Notes: generated by a model from the sequence alone, not told the origin. A stretch of 64,000 nucleotides of DNA from Modestobacter italicus (GCF_019799965.1 NZ_JABGCJ010000004.1:1-64000), one strand, 5' to 3'. Numbered from the stretch's first letter, positions 1 to 9,543 are shown. Translations and numbers: made by a program.

Positions 1-314
1 GGCGAACGCTCGGGCAACCAGCCCACCACCCCGTGCCCGGGCTGACCCTCGGTCAGGTCCGACTCCACCGGCCGACGGGCCGCCAGCTCCGCGACCACCG
101 CCGCCTCGTACGCGGCCAACTGCGCCCGCACATCCGCGATCGACGCCAGCTCACCCGCCAGACCCGCATCGGAGAAACCCGCCGGCTCCAGCAACTCCGC
201 CAACCGGCTACGCCGACACCTCACCCCCGCCGGCAGCGGCGGCACCGGGTCAGGCACCGACCGGCGGGCACGCGACACCGTCACCCCCACCCCGAACCCA
301 CCGGCCTCGAACAC
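1..314 (-). CDS. DUF222 / 13E12-repeat HNH endonuclease-like protein, N-terminal part
   Basis: The frame runs leftwards off the window, so only about 104 N-terminal residues are visible. They include FSDAGLAGELASI, VRAQLAAYEAAVVAEL and GHGVVGWLPERS, which look like the start of the DUF222 domain that precedes a C-terminal HNH nuclease in these proteins. The GTG at 312-314 is the first possible start: an in-frame TAG lies at 324-326. No clear Shine-Dalgarno is seen. The family is very abundant in Geodermatophilaceae and mycobacteria; its role is uncertain. The HNH part, and therefore nuclease competence, lies outside the window. Confidence 0.75.
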   Translation of the reverse strand, partial: MFEAGGFGVGVTVSRARRSVPDPVPPLPAGVRCRRSRLAELLEPAGFSDAGLAGELASIADVRAQLAAYEAAVVAELAARRPVESDLTEGQPGHGVVGWLPERS

Positions 315-365
315 ACCCCGAACCTACGGACGGGGTACGACAGTTCCGGCTGGTCGAGGCGGCAG

Positions 366-914
366 TCAGCCCGCCTCGACCGCGGCGATCAGGTCCCGGT
401 ACGCACCGTCGACGTCACCCGCGGTCGTGCGGACCACGCGTGCGTGCGGCCGGCGTTCGAGCAGACCCGTCAGGAGGTCGTACATCGCTCCCAGCCCGGC
501 GTCACCACCCGCCATCGCCGCCGCCTCACGATGATGTGCGGCGAGCGCAGCGTCGGACGAACGGGCGTGGAAGCGAGCGATCGCGTTGACCCGAGAGTCG
601 AGCAACACGACCTCCACGAAGGGGACCGCCAGCTCCGCCGCGGTCCGTTCCAGTTCCTCGATGAACGGCTCGCGACCTAGGAACTGGGGCACCACCACGT
701 CGAACCCGGCGCGCACGTGCTCGGAGATGGCGGCGACGGCGACTCTGCGGGCCAGCACTCCGGACTCCGCGGCGTTCTCCTGCCAGCGCCCCAGCAGCCG
801 CCGCACCACGTCGACGTCCAGGGACAGCGCGAGCGGGTGGTCATCGAGGTAGCGACGAGCGAGTGTGGACTTGCCGATGCCCGGCGGCCCGTTGACCAGC
901 ACCAGTCTCGGCAC
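366..914 (-). CDS. P-loop NTPase, AAA_33 / zeta-like kinase family
   Basis: This 182-residue protein begins VPRLVLVNGPPGIGKST, a Walker A loop within the first 20 residues, as in small AAA_33 or zeta-like kinases. A downstream DVDVVRRLLG stretch could supply the Asp of the substrate or magnesium site, and the region around FHARSSDAALAAHH resembles the lid arginines of this fold. The GTG at 912-914 sits directly before the P-loop segment; the frame continues upstream only through low-complexity sequence. The substrate cannot be told. It is divergent from the phosphotransferase-like gene on the other strand. Kinase fold is fairly certain, function unknown. Confidence 0.75.
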   Translation of the reverse strand: MPRLVLVNGPPGIGKSTLARRYLDDHPLALSLDVDVVRRLLGRWQENAAESGVLARRVAVAAISEHVRAGFDVVVPQFLGREPFIEELERTAAELAVPFVEVVLLDSRVNAIARFHARSSDAALAAHHREAAAMAGGDAGLGAMYDLLTGLLERRPHARVVRTTAGDVDGAYRDLIAAVEAG

Positions 915-965
915 AGCGGTGAGCGTAGTCAGCAGACCCCCGGAAACTGGTGGCTGCGCAGCGGG

Positions 966-1856
966 GTGAGCGTGCACCGTGGCGGCGTGGACATCGACGC
1001 CGCGCTGGTCCGGCGCCTGCTCGCCGCCCAGTTCCCCGCGTGGGCCGGCCTGCCGGTGGAGCCGGTCGAGCCGGGTGGCTGGGACAACCGCACGTTCCGG
1101 CTCGGCGCCGAGATGCTCGTCCGGCTGCCCAGCGCGGAGCCCTACGCCACGCAGGTGCGCAAGGAGCAGCAGTGGCTGCCCCGACTGGCCACGCACCTGC
1201 CACTGCCGATCCCCGTCCCGCTCGGCCAGGGCACCCCGGGAGACGGCTTCCCGTGGCCGTGGTCGGTGTACCGCTGGCTGGACGGCGAGGACGCGGCCGC
1301 CGCCCCGGTGGCCGACCCGGTCACGTTCGCCGCCGACCTCGCCGGCTTCCTCACCGCCCTGCAGGACGTCGACCCCACCGGCGGCCCGCCGGCCGGACCG
1401 CAGAGCTGGCTCCGCGGGGGACCGCTCACCGGGTACGACGCGCAGACCCGCGAGGCGATCGAGGTGCTCGGCGACGCGATCGACGGGGCGGCCGCTGCCG
1501 CGCTCTGGGCCGACGCCCTGTCGACCTCCTGGGACCGGCCACCGCGCTGGTTCCACGGCGACGTCGCGGCCGGCAACCTGCTGGTGCGCGACGGGCGACT
1601 GGCCGCCGTGCTGGACTTCGGCACCTGCGGGGTCGGCGACCCGGCGTGTGACCTGGTGATCGCCTGGACGCTGTTCGGCGGCGAGAGCCGGGCGGCGTTC
1701 CGCGCCGGCCTCGCCCTGGACGACGACACCTGGGCCCGCGGCCGCGGGTGGGCACTGTGGAAGGCCCTGATCGTGCGCGCCGGGCTGGTCGGGACGAACG
1801 CGGTCGAGCAGAGGGGGGCCGCCGCCACTCTGGCGGCGGTGTTGACCGAGGGCTAG
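966..1856 (+). CDS. Aminoglycoside phosphotransferase (APH) family kinase
   Basis: A protein of about 296 residues with the APH/choline-kinase fold. [10 protein letters not shown] near the N-terminus is the nucleotide-binding region, [13 protein letters not shown] holds the catalytic HGD and Asn, and [17 protein letters not shown] carries the DFG-like metal site. Such proteins phosphorylate small hydroxylated compounds such as aminoglycosides or macrolides; many chromosomal members have no proven resistance role. GTG 966 is chosen; GTG 972 is an equally good start and gives a protein two residues shorter. No strong ribosome-binding site is visible. The stop codon overlaps the end of convergent menG by 4 bases. 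Confidence 0.85.
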   Translation: MSVHRGGVDIDAALVRRLLAAQFPAWAGLPVEPVEPGGWDNRTFRLGAEMLVRLPSAEPYATQVRKEQQWLPRLATHLPLPIPVPLGQGTPGDGFPWPWSVYRWLDGEDAAAAPVADPVTFAADLAGFLTALQDVDPTGGPPAGPQSWLRGGPLTGYDAQTREAIEVLGDAIDGAAAAALWADALSTSWDRPPRWFHGDVAAGNLLVRDGRLAAVLDFGTCGVGDPACDLVIAWTLFGGESRAAFRAGLALDDDTWARGRGWALWKALIVRAGLVGTNAVEQRGAAATLAAVLTEG

Positions 1857-2569
1857 AGACGCGTGCCGCGGTGCAGCGCGACGACGCCACCGGTCAGGTC
1901 ACGCCACTCGACGCCACCCCAGCCGGCACCCTGCAGCCAGCGCGCCAGCTCCGGCTGCGGTGGCCACGCCCGGATCGACTCGGCCAGGTAGACGTAGGCC
2001 TCGGGGTTGCTGCTCACCGCCCGGGCGATCTGCGGCAGCGCACGCATCAGGTACTCGGTGTAGACGGTGCGGAACGGCCGCCACACCGGGCTGGAGAACT
2101 CGCAGACCACCAGCGTCCCGCCGGGCCGGGTCACGCGGGCGAACTCGCGCAGCGCCGCCTGCGGGTCGGCCACGTTGCGCAGGCCGAAGGAGATGACCAC
2201 GCCGTCCACGCTCTGGTCGGCCAGCGGCAGCGCCATCGCGTCCCCGGCGACCTTGGGCACCGGGCGTGAGGCGCCGGCCCGCAGCATGCCCTGGGAGAAG
2301 TCGCAGGCGATCGCGTGCACCCCGCCGGCGGCGAGCTCCACGGTGGAGACGGCGGTGCCGGCCGCGACGTCCAGCACGGTGGAGCCGGGACGGGCGCCGA
2401 GCGCCTCGCGGGTGGCCCGCCGCCAGCCGGCGTCCAGGCCGCCGGAGAGCACGGTGTTGGTCAGGTCGTACCGACCGGCGACCCGGTCGAACATCGCCGC
2501 GACCTCGGCCGGCCGCTTGTCCAGCCCGGCCCGCACCCCCGCCGTCTCAGGTCCTCCACCGGTCGCCAC
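1853..2569 (-). CDS. menG: Demethylmenaquinone methyltransferase
   Basis: 238 residues, typical UbiE/MenG length. It methylates demethylmenaquinone with SAM in the last step of menaquinone synthesis. Visible family features are [13 protein letters not shown] near the N-terminus, the SAM loop [35 protein letters not shown] and the signature [14 protein letters not shown]. The GTG start at 2567-2569 has no Shine-Dalgarno but a TAGCGT box 7 nt upstream, suggesting a leaderless transcript. It is divergent from menF, 38 bp away, and within a cluster holding menF, menD, menC, menE and menA. Confidence 0.93.
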   Translation of the reverse strand: MATGGGPETAGVRAGLDKRPAEVAAMFDRVAGRYDLTNTVLSGGLDAGWRRATREALGARPGSTVLDVAAGTAVSTVELAAGGVHAIACDFSQGMLRAGASRPVPKVAGDAMALPLADQSVDGVVISFGLRNVADPQAALREFARVTRPGGTLVVCEFSSPVWRPFRTVYTEYLMRALPQIARAVSSNPEAYVYLAESIRAWPPQPELARWLQGAGWGGVEWRDLTGGVVALHRGTRL

Positions 2570-2576
2570 GTCGGCG

Positions 2577-2582
2577 ACGCTA
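2577..2582 (-). promoter_or_regulatory. -10 box for menG (leaderless type)
   Basis: On the minus strand TAGCGT is separated by 7 nt from the GTG start of menG. This matches the actinobacterial TANNNT -10 box and places the transcription start at or next to the start codon. No -35 consensus is evident. Confidence 0.55.
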
Positions 2583-2595
2583 CCTGCGCCCCTCC

Positions 2596-2601
2596 TACCC
2601 T
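2596..2601 (+). promoter_or_regulatory. -10 box for menF (leaderless type)
   Basis: TACCCT lies 6 nt before the GTG of menF. Together with the opposing box for menG it makes a compact divergent leaderless promoter pair in 38 bp. Confidence 0.55.
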
Positions 2602-2607
2602 GGAGCA

Positions 2608-3879
2608 GTGACCACGGCAGCCCTCAGCACCACCGCTGGCAAGGCCGCCGTCACCACCACCCCGCTCGGCACCCGCCGTACCCCGCTGCTCACCCTCCTC
2701 CCCCGGGACGGCGCGCTGGCCTGGGTGCGCCGCGGCGAGGGCCTGGTCGCCTGGGGCGAGGCCGACCGGCTGGAGGTCACCGGGCCCGGCGCACTGGCCG
2801 AGGCCGCCGCCTGGTGGGCCGACCGGTGCGCCCGCACCGTCGTCGACGACCCGCTGGGCGTCCCCGGCTCCGGGCCGGTGGTGTTCGGCTCCATCGCCTT
2901 CGACACCGTGGCCGGGACGTCGGTGTTCGTCGTCCCGGAGGTCGTGGTCGGCCGGCGCGACGGGCAGACCTGGGTGACCGTCACCGGGGACGCCGACGAC
3001 CACCACGCGGTGGTGGAGACCTCGCCGCAGCACGCCGCCACCTCGATCGGCCGGCTGGCCTACGCCGACGGCGCCCTGGACCCGATGGCCTGGTGCGGGG
3101 CCGTGGCCACCGCGGTCGCCCGGATCGGCGCCGGCGAGCTGGACAAGGTGGTGCTCGCCCGCGACCTGCTGGTCACCGCCGACCGCCCGCTCGACCCCCG
3201 CCGGCTGCTGCTCCGGCTGGCCGAGCGCTTCCCCGACACCTGGACCTTCGCCGTCGACGGCCTGCTCGGCGCCACCCCCGAGCTGCTGCTGCGGCGCACC
3301 GGCCGCGACATCGACTCCCGGGTGCTCGCCGGCACCGCCCCCCGCGGCGCCGGCGCCGCGGACGACCGGCTGGCCGCCGACCTGCAGGCCTCGGCCAAGG
3401 ACCACGCCGAGCACGCCTACGCCGTCGACTCGCTGGCCGACGCGCTCCGCCCGTACGTCGACGAGCTGGTCGTGCCCGCCCAGCCGGAGGTGCTGACGCT
3501 GCCCAACGTGCGGCACCTGGCCAGCGACGTCCGCGGCCGGCAGCGGGACGGCGACGCCGCCGGGCTGCTCGAGCTGGTCGGCGCCGTGCACCCGACCGCC
3601 GCGGTCTGCGGCAGCCCGCGGGCCACGGCAGCCCGGGTGATCGGCGAGCTGGAGGGGATGGACCGCGGGCGGTACGCCGGTCCGGTCGGCTGGCTGGACT
3701 CCCGCGGGGACGGCGAGTTCGGCCTGGCGCTGCGCTGCGCGGAGCTGACCGGCGCGGAGGGCGGCCGGCAGGCCCGGCTGTTCGCCGGGTGCGGGATCGT
3801 CGCCGGCTCCGACCCGATCGCGGAGCTGGCCGAGACCCAGGCCAAGCTCGCCGCCTTCCAGGCCGCACTGGAGGACTGA
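2608..3879 (+). CDS. menF: Isochorismate synthase
   Basis: 423 residues, of the chorismate-binding family (MenF/EntC/DhbC). It converts chorismate to isochorismate, the entry to menaquinone synthesis here given the neighbours. Visible motifs include [57 protein letters not shown] and the C-terminal [20 protein letters not shown], the magnesium and active-site signature. The GTG at 2608 follows a TACCCT -10 box; GGAG lies too close to act as a normal ribosome-binding site. A siderophore-type EntC/DhbC is the alternative, but no siderophore genes are nearby. An 18-bp tandem duplication straddles its stop codon. Confidence 0.9.
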   Translation: MTTAALSTTAGKAAVTTTPLGTRRTPLLTLLPRDGALAWVRRGEGLVAWGEADRLEVTGPGALAEAAAWWADRCARTVVDDPLGVPGSGPVVFGSIAFDTVAGTSVFVVPEVVVGRRDGQTWVTVTGDADDHHAVVETSPQHAATSIGRLAYADGALDPMAWCGAVATAVARIGAGELDKVVLARDLLVTADRPLDPRRLLLRLAERFPDTWTFAVDGLLGATPELLLRRTGRDIDSRVLAGTAPRGAGAADDRLAADLQASAKDHAEHAYAVDSLADALRPYVDELVVPAQPEVLTLPNVRHLASDVRGRQRDGDAAGLLELVGAVHPTAAVCGSPRATAARVIGELEGMDRGRYAGPVGWLDSRGDGEFGLALRCAELTGAEGGRQARLFAGCGIVAGSDPIAELAETQAKLAAFQAALED

Positions 3880-3900
3880 GCCGCACTGCAGGACTGAGCC
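3865..3900 (+). repeat. 18-bp in-frame tandem duplication across the menF stop codon
   Basis: Two adjacent 18-nt units, 3865-3882 and 3883-3900, differ at one base. Each encodes A-A-L-(E/Q)-D-stop in the menF frame, so the last five codons and the TGA are present twice in register. Confidence 0.85.
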
Positions 3901-3904
3901 GTCT

Positions 3905-3918
3905 CCCCCGGACGGGGG
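3905..3918 (+). terminator. Weak hairpin downstream of menF
   Basis: CCCCC-GGAC-GGGGG, a 5-bp GC stem with a 4-nt loop, 26 nt after the menF stop, without a T run. It may be a weak terminator. Confidence 0.3.
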
Positions 3919-4012
3919 GCACCGACCGCCGGATGACCCGGTCAGGTGAAGACAGCGCGCCGATGTTCCGAAACGCTCCAGGTCAGCATCATCGATCCGG
4001 GGGACGCAGCAC

Positions 4013-6691
4013 ATGGGCAGCTGGACGGCGCAGCACCGCGGCAGGCTCGTCGCCGCTGCATGGCTGCTGCTCGCCGCCGTCCTGGTGTCACTGGTCGTCA
4101 TGACCGACGGGACGACGTTCGCCGCGGTCACCTACCAGGTCCTCACCATCGGGGCCGCCGTCGCCGCCTGGGTCGGCGTCCGGCGCCGCTCGGCCGGCCG
4201 CGCCGGCCGCTGGTTCGCCGCCACCGTCACCCTCAACGCCGTCGGCGACGTGGTCTGGCAGGTGCAGTCCTGGGTCGTGGGCAGCGCGCCGGACGTGTCG
4301 CTGGGCGACCCGGCCTACCTCGCGTCCTACGTCGCGCTGGGCGTCGCGCTGACCCTGCACGCCCGGGACGACGACGCCAGCGACCGCGTCCGCTTCCACT
4401 CGCTGCTCGACGGCGCCGCCGTGCTCGTGGTCGCCCTGCTCGTCGTCTGGCAGAGCTCGGTGCAGTCGACCCTGGCCGACGACGCCCTGCCCCTGGCCAC
4501 CAAGATCGCCTGGGCGGCGTACCCGGTGCTGGACGCGGTGGCCCTCGGGCTCGTCGTCCGTGGGGTGGTGCTGCGCTCCCAGCTCACCCGGTCCGCCCTG
4601 CTGCTGGGCCTCGGCACGGCGGCCTGGCTGGGCTCGGACATGGCGTGGCTGCTGCTGGCCTCCGCGGAGACCGTCAGCGGCTGGCTGGACGCCGGCTGGC
4701 TGGTCGGGGCGGTGCTGCTGGCGGCCGTGCCGTGGGCCTCGCGGCCGGACCCCGCGGTGCGCCACCGGGAGCCCTCGGACGCGGTCGTCGGGCGGGTCCG
4801 GATGACGCTGGCCTTCCTGCCGCTGCTGGTGCCCGGCGCCTTCGAGTTCCGGGCGTGGCTCAGCGGCGCCGACATCGACCCGGTCCCCGGCCTGCTGGCC
4901 ACCTGCTCGCTGACCGTGCTCATGGTCGTCCGCGCCCAGCGGCTGCTCTCCGACAGCGCCCGGGCCCGGGCCGAGGTCGACTCCCAGGCCCGGCGCTACG
5001 AGGCGCTGGCCGTCAACTCCTCGGACGCGGTGGTGGTCGTCGACGTCGCGGGCCGGCTCACCGCCGACTCCACCACGCTCACCGACCTGCTCGGCCGGCC
5101 GGCGTCGGCCGGGTGCTCGCTGCCCGATCTGCTGGGTGGGCTGGGCATCGACCCGGCCGACGTGCGCGCCGTGCTGGACCGGGCCTGCTCGGTCCCGGGT
5201 GAGCCGGTGGAGCTGGAGCTGCGCGGTGGGCACCCCCGCGGCGGGGTGGTGTGGCTGGGCGGCCGGGCGGTGGACCTGCTCACCGACCCGGACGTCGGCG
5301 GGATCGTGGTCGGCGTCTACGACATCACCGGCCGCAAGGAGGCCGAGCAGGAGCTGGCCCACCAGGCCTTCTACGACGGCCTGACCGGGCTGGCCAACCG
5401 CTCGCTGTTCCTGGACCACACCGAGCAGGCGCTGCGCCGGGCCGGCCGCAACGGCACCGCGCCGATCGTGCTCTGCCTGGACCTCGACGGGTTCAAGGAC
5501 GTCAACGACAGCCTCGGCCACCTGGCCGGCGACGAGCTGCTCCGGACGGTCGCCGGCCGGCTGCTCGGCGTGGTCCGGGCCGCGGACACCGTGTCCCGGC
5601 TGGGCGGCGACGAGTTCGCCGTCCTCGTCGACGACACCCGGGGCGGGCTGCCCGCCGCCGCGTCGCTGGCCGAACGACTGCTGCAGGTGATCGGCGAGCC
5701 GGTGGACCTGGGCGGCCACCGGGTGACCGTGGGCGCGAGCATCGGCATCGTGGCCGCCGAGCCCGAGGCGACCCCGCTGTCGCTGTTCCGGGACGCCGAC
5801 ATCGCCATGTACCGGGCCAAGGCCGCCGGCCGCGCCACCTGGGTCGTGTTCGACCCCGAGATGCGCGCCGCCGCCCTGGAACGGATCGAGCTGGAGCGGG
5901 AGCTCGGCGGGGCGCTGGCGGCCGGGCAGCTGCGGCTGGTCTACCAGCCGGTCGTGGACCTGCAGACCGAGCGGGTCGTCGGGTTCGAGGCGCTGCTGCG
6001 CTGGCAGCACCCCACGCTCGGCGCGATCGGGCCGGACCGGTTCGTCCCGGTCGCCGAGGACTCCGGGCACATCGTGCCGATCGGCCGCTGGGTGCTGGCC
6101 GAGGCCACCCGCACCGCCGCCCGGTGGCAGCGCGCCCACCCCGGGTCGCCGCCGCTGTCCATGGCGGTGAACGTCTCCGCCCGCCAGCTGGCCGGCGGCA
6201 CGCTGGTGCACCAGGTCGCCGAGGCGCTGACCGGCAGCGGCATCGCGCCGTCCTCGCTGGTGCTGGAGGTGACCGAGACGGCGCTGGTCACCGACCCGGA
6301 CGCGGTGGCCGAGCGGCTGGCGGAGCTGCGTGCCCTGGGCACCCGGCTGGCGCTGGACGACTTCGGCACCGGCTACTCGTCGCTGAGCTACCTGCGCCAG
6401 TTCGACGTGGACGTGCTCAAGATCGACCGGTCGTTCGTCAGCCTGCTCGACGAGGCCGGCGCCGACGCGGCGATCGTGCACGGCCTGGTCCAGCTGGGCC
6501 GGACGCTGGGGCTGGAGGTCGTCGCCGAGGGCGTGGAGACCGGCACCCAGCGCGACCTGCTGCGCGCCGAGCGCTGCGACCTGGCCCAGGGCTGGCTGTT
6601 CGCCAAGCCGCTGGAGGCCGCGGAGGCCGAGCTGCTGCTCCTGTCCCAGGCGACCCCGGCGACCGGCCCGCGCCCGCTGGCCCAGAGCTAG
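4013..6691 (+). CDS. Membrane-bound GGDEF-EAL protein (c-di-GMP synthase/phosphodiesterase)
   Basis: 892 residues. The first ~300 form several hydrophobic membrane spans; a PAS-like domain follows (about 330-440), then a GGDEF domain with SRLGGDEFAVLVDD near residue 530 and an EAL domain from about 650. The GGDEF core is intact and preceded by an RAAD inhibitory I-site five residues upstream. EAL residues also look complete: FEALLRW, VNVSARQ, VLEVTET, DDFGTGYSSL, LKIDRSF and AEGVET. Both activities are therefore possible; which dominates cannot be read. The ATG at 4013 has GGGGGAC as ribosome-binding site. It lies between menF and menD without obvious pathway reason and may supply the c-di-GMP sensed by RsiG near 59.5 kb. 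Confidence 0.92.
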   Translation: MGSWTAQHRGRLVAAAWLLLAAVLVSLVVMTDGTTFAAVTYQVLTIGAAVAAWVGVRRRSAGRAGRWFAATVTLNAVGDVVWQVQSWVVGSAPDVSLGDPAYLASYVALGVALTLHARDDDASDRVRFHSLLDGAAVLVVALLVVWQSSVQSTLADDALPLATKIAWAAYPVLDAVALGLVVRGVVLRSQLTRSALLLGLGTAAWLGSDMAWLLLASAETVSGWLDAGWLVGAVLLAAVPWASRPDPAVRHREPSDAVVGRVRMTLAFLPLLVPGAFEFRAWLSGADIDPVPGLLATCSLTVLMVVRAQRLLSDSARARAEVDSQARRYEALAVNSSDAVVVVDVAGRLTADSTTLTDLLGRPASAGCSLPDLLGGLGIDPADVRAVLDRACSVPGEPVELELRGGHPRGGVVWLGGRAVDLLTDPDVGGIVVGVYDITGRKEAEQELAHQAFYDGLTGLANRSLFLDHTEQALRRAGRNGTAPIVLCLDLDGFKDVNDSLGHLAGDELLRTVAGRLLGVVRAADTVSRLGGDEFAVLVDDTRGGLPAAASLAERLLQVIGEPVDLGGHRVTVGASIGIVAAEPEATPLSLFRDADIAMYRAKAAGRATWVVFDPEMRAAALERIELERELGGALAAGQLRLVYQPVVDLQTERVVGFEALLRWQHPTLGAIGPDRFVPVAEDSGHIVPIGRWVLAEATRTAARWQRAHPGSPPLSMAVNVSARQLAGGTLVHQVAEALTGSGIAPSSLVLEVTETALVTDPDAVAERLAELRALGTRLALDDFGTGYSSLSYLRQFDVDVLKIDRSFVSLLDEAGADAAIVHGLVQLGRTLGLEVVAEGVETGTQRDLLRAERCDLAQGWLFAKPLEAAEAELLLLSQATPATGPRPLAQS

Positions 6692-8472
6692 GGCTGCGAG
6701 GCCGCGAGCGCCTCCGCGGCGGCGGCGCGCAGCCGCACCGCGAGCGCTGCCTCGGCCGCGGCGTCGGTGCGGACGACGACCACCCGCGGCCCACCCGCGC
6801 CGAGGGCGGCCACCAGCTGCGCGGCGTCGCTCACCGCGGTCGCCGCCCAGCCCAGCGAGCGGGCCACCGCCACCAGGTCGCGGCCGTGCGGCGTGCCGAA
6901 CACCCGCTGGTAGGAGGCCGCGTACTGCGGCTGCCCCGGCTCCAGCTGGGCGAAGATGCCACCCCCGTCGTTGTCCGGCACGACGATCGTGAGGTCCGGG
7001 CGCGGTTCACCGGACCCGGGCAGCAGCCCGGTCAGGTCGTGCAGGAACGTCAGGTCGCCCATCAGCGCGAACGCCGGGCCACCGCCGGCGCCCTGGTGGG
7101 CCAGCGCCGCACCGACCGCGGTGGAGATCGTGCCGTCGATCCCGGCGACGCCCCGGTTGGCCAGCACGGTCAGCCCCGGGCGGGGGACGGCGAGCCGGTC
7201 GACGTCGCGCACCGGGGTGGAGGAGCCGAGCACCAGCAGCGCCCCGGCGGGCAGCGTGGCGACCAGGTCGCGGGCCAGCCGGGCCGCGGTCAGCCCGCGG
7301 CCGACGTGCTCGTCGAGCTCGGCGTCCACCGCTCGCCCCACCCGCGCGGCCGCATCCGCCCAAGCCGCGGCCCAGCCCCCGGCCACAGAACCGGCGGCCG
7401 GTCGCGGACCCACCTCGCGCAGCGCCAGCCCCGGGTCGAGCTGGGCGCTGCCGACCACGGTGCTGCCCCGCCCCGGGTCGGCCCAGCGCGGGGTCGGCCC
7501 GTAGGTCTCCACGGTCACCGCCGGATCGCCCAGGAGTGCGTTGACCGGCCGGGAGAGGGTGGGCCGGCCGACGACCACGACCCGGTCCGGGCGGTGCGCG
7601 GCCAGCCAGTCAGCCGCGCCCAGCAGCAGCGCCGGTCCGCGGAGCGCACCGGCGGCACCCCAGGCGCCGCTGCTCGGCTCGGCCAGCACCGGCCAGCCGC
7701 GCTGGTCGGCGACGACGGCCGCGGCCCGGCCGACCGCCGACGGCGCATCCCCGGCGACCAGCAGGGTGCGGACGCCACCGGCCGGGTCGACGCCGGTCAG
7801 CGGCGCCCGCCGCAGCCCGCCGCCGTCGGGGACGGCTCCGGTCCACGGCGCCCCGCCCGGCCGGCCGGCGAACTCCCCCGCGGGCAGCGCCGGCCGGGCG
7901 CCGGGCGCGGTGTCGTCGGGCATCAGCGGCTCGCGCAGCGCCAGGTTCAGGTGCACCGGGCCCGGGTCACCGGAGAGCTCGCCGCGGGCGATCAGCAGCG
8001 CCTTGGCCACCACCGAGCGCCAGTAGCGGTTCTGCGCGGCCTCCCGGCCGGGCTCGGGCACCCCGACGTCCAGCGCCCAGCGCACCGCGCCGCCGTAGAG
8101 GCCGACCTGGTCGATCGTCTGGTTCGCACCGGTGGCGCGCAGCTCCGGCGGCCGGTCGGCGGTCAGCGCGAGCAGCGGCACGCCGCTCTCGTGCGCCTCC
8201 AGCACGGCCGCGTGCAGGTGCGCGGTCGCCGTCCCGGAGGTGGTGAGCACCGGCACCGGCCGGCCGGTGGCCTTGGCCAGCCCCAGCGCCAGGAAGGACG
8301 CCGTCCGCTCGTCGATCCGCACGTGCAGCCGCAGCCGGCCGGCCACCTCGGCGTCGGCGAGCGCCAGCGCGACCGGCGCCGAGCGGGAGCCGGGTGCGAC
8401 GACCGCGTCGGTGACGCCGCCGCGGACCAGCTCGTCGACCAGCACCCGGGCGAAGGCGGTGCTCGGGTTCAC
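6688..8472 (-). CDS. menD: SEPHCHC synthase (2-succinyl-5-enolpyruvyl-6-hydroxy-3-cyclohexene-1-carboxylate synthase)
   Basis: 594 residues, a thiamine-diphosphate enzyme joining isochorismate and 2-oxoglutarate in menaquinone synthesis. The N-terminal domain shows APGSRSAPVALAL and HVRIDERTASFLALGLAK with the cofactor-activating Glu; TSGTATAHLHAAVLEAH follows. The C-terminal ThDP/Mg motif runs from GDLTFLHD to VVPDNDGGGIF. The GTG start at 8470-8472 overlaps the menC stop by 4 bases (GTGA), so menC and menD are probably translationally coupled. Its stop overlaps that of the convergent GGDEF-EAL gene by 4 bases. Confidence 0.95.
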   Translation of the reverse strand: MNPSTAFARVLVDELVRGGVTDAVVAPGSRSAPVALALADAEVAGRLRLHVRIDERTASFLALGLAKATGRPVPVLTTSGTATAHLHAAVLEAHESGVPLLALTADRPPELRATGANQTIDQVGLYGGAVRWALDVGVPEPGREAAQNRYWRSVVAKALLIARGELSGDPGPVHLNLALREPLMPDDTAPGARPALPAGEFAGRPGGAPWTGAVPDGGGLRRAPLTGVDPAGGVRTLLVAGDAPSAVGRAAAVVADQRGWPVLAEPSSGAWGAAGALRGPALLLGAADWLAAHRPDRVVVVGRPTLSRPVNALLGDPAVTVETYGPTPRWADPGRGSTVVGSAQLDPGLALREVGPRPAAGSVAGGWAAAWADAAARVGRAVDAELDEHVGRGLTAARLARDLVATLPAGALLVLGSSTPVRDVDRLAVPRPGLTVLANRGVAGIDGTISTAVGAALAHQGAGGGPAFALMGDLTFLHDLTGLLPGSGEPRPDLTIVVPDNDGGGIFAQLEPGQPQYAASYQRVFGTPHGRDLVAVARSLGWAATAVSDAAQLVAALGAGGPRVVVVRTDAAAEAALAVRLRAAAAEALAASQP

Positions 8473-9428
8473 CGGGCCTGCACCGCCGCCAGCCGGGTGC
8501 GCCAGCGCTGCTGGGTGTCTGGGTCGGCGGGCACCTCGGCCAGCCGGTCGGGCACCGGGCGCACCACCGGCAGGGCCCCGTCGACCGGCAGCAGCGGCTC
8601 GCTGGTCACGTCGCCGGTGAGCAGCGCCACCGTGGCCAGGCCGCAGGCGAACGGCAGCTCCGGCAGCGCCGCGGCCAGCGCGACCCCGGCGGCGATCCCG
8701 ACCGAGCTCTCCAGCGCCGAGGAGACCACGCAGGGCAGCCCGTGCGCCTCGGCCACCGCGAGGGCGGCCCGCACCCCACCGAGCGGCTGCACCTTGAGCA
8801 CCACCACGTCGGCGGCCCCCCGCAGGTCGACCCGGAGCGGGTCGGCGGCGCGGCGGACCACCTCGTCGGCAGCGATCCGGACGTCGACCCGCCGGCGCAC
8901 CGCGACCAGCTCCTCGACGGTCGCGCAGGGCTGCTCGACGTACTCCAGGCCCACCCGGTCGAGGGCCGTGATCCGGCGGACGGCGGTGTCGACGTCCCAG
9001 GCGGTGTTCGCGTCGACCCGGATCGCACCGTCGGGCCCGAGCGCGTCCCGGACCGCCTCGACCCGCGCCTCGTCCTCGGCCTCGGACTGCCCCGGCTCGG
9101 CGACCTTCACCTTCGCGGTGCGGCAGCCCGAGGCCGTCACGATCGCGTGCGCCTGCTGCGGCCCCACCGCCGGCACCGTCACGTTCACCGGCACCGCCGC
9201 CCGCACCGGGTCGGGCCAGCCGAGGACGGCGGCCTCGTGCGCGCTGCGCCACCAGCGGCGGCTCTCGTCGACGTCGTAGTCCCAGAAGGGAGAGAACTCC
9301 CCCCAGCCGGCGGGACCCTGCACCAGCACGCCGTCGCGCACGTCCAGGCCGCGGAAGCGGGTGCGCATCGGCACCGACCAGACGTGCGCTGCCAGCGGGC
9401 CGGCGGCGTCGGACGGGGCGGTGACCAC
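8469..9428 (-). CDS. menC: o-Succinylbenzoate synthase
   Basis: 319 residues, enolase superfamily. It dehydrates SHCHC to o-succinylbenzoate. Active-site elements are visible in order: TAKVKVAE (the KxK lysines), IRVDANTAWD (metal Asp), EYVEQPCA (metal Glu), RIAADEVV (metal Asp) and VVLKVQPLGG (second catalytic Lys). The GTG start at 9426-9428 has a TAGGCT box 7 nt upstream and no Shine-Dalgarno, so it is probably leaderless. It forms an operon with menD by a 4-base overlap. Confidence 0.93.
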   Translation of the reverse strand: MVTAPSDAAGPLAAHVWSVPMRTRFRGLDVRDGVLVQGPAGWGEFSPFWDYDVDESRRWWRSAHEAAVLGWPDPVRAAVPVNVTVPAVGPQQAHAIVTASGCRTAKVKVAEPGQSEAEDEARVEAVRDALGPDGAIRVDANTAWDVDTAVRRITALDRVGLEYVEQPCATVEELVAVRRRVDVRIAADEVVRRAADPLRVDLRGAADVVVLKVQPLGGVRAALAVAEAHGLPCVVSSALESSVGIAAGVALAAALPELPFACGLATVALLTGDVTSEPLLPVDGALPVVRPVPDRLAEVPADPDTQQRWRTRLAAVQAR

Positions 9429-9435
9429 GGATGAC

Positions 9436-9441
9436 AGCCTA
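9436..9441 (-). promoter_or_regulatory. -10 box for menC-menD (leaderless type)
   Basis: TAGGCT on the minus strand, exactly 7 nt before the menC GTG, in the intergenic region divergent from the phosphatidyltransferase gene. Confidence 0.55.
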
Positions 9442-9496
9442 GGCGCGGTCCGGCGAACACCCGGCCACGCTGCTGGTGCACCGACCGGGCGCCGCC

Positions 9497-9502
9497 TAGC
9501 GT
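9497..9502 (+). promoter_or_regulatory. -10 box for the CDP-alcohol phosphatidyltransferase gene
   Basis: TAGCGT, giving a leader of about 35 nt that ends in the strong ribosome-binding site GGAGGT before GTG 9544. Unlike its divergent neighbour menC, this transcript would have a normal leader. Confidence 0.45.
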
Positions 9503-9543
9503 GCAGTCCGCGCCGTCCGGCGCCCGAGAACCCGGAGGTCCCC

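Noticed and set aside
5251-9279. A very long open frame (about 1340 codons) on the plus strand over the EAL domain, menD and menC
   Set aside because: It is antisense or out of frame to well-recognised genes, is extremely rich in Arg, Ala, Gly and Pro, and reflects the lack of stop codons in high-GC DNA.
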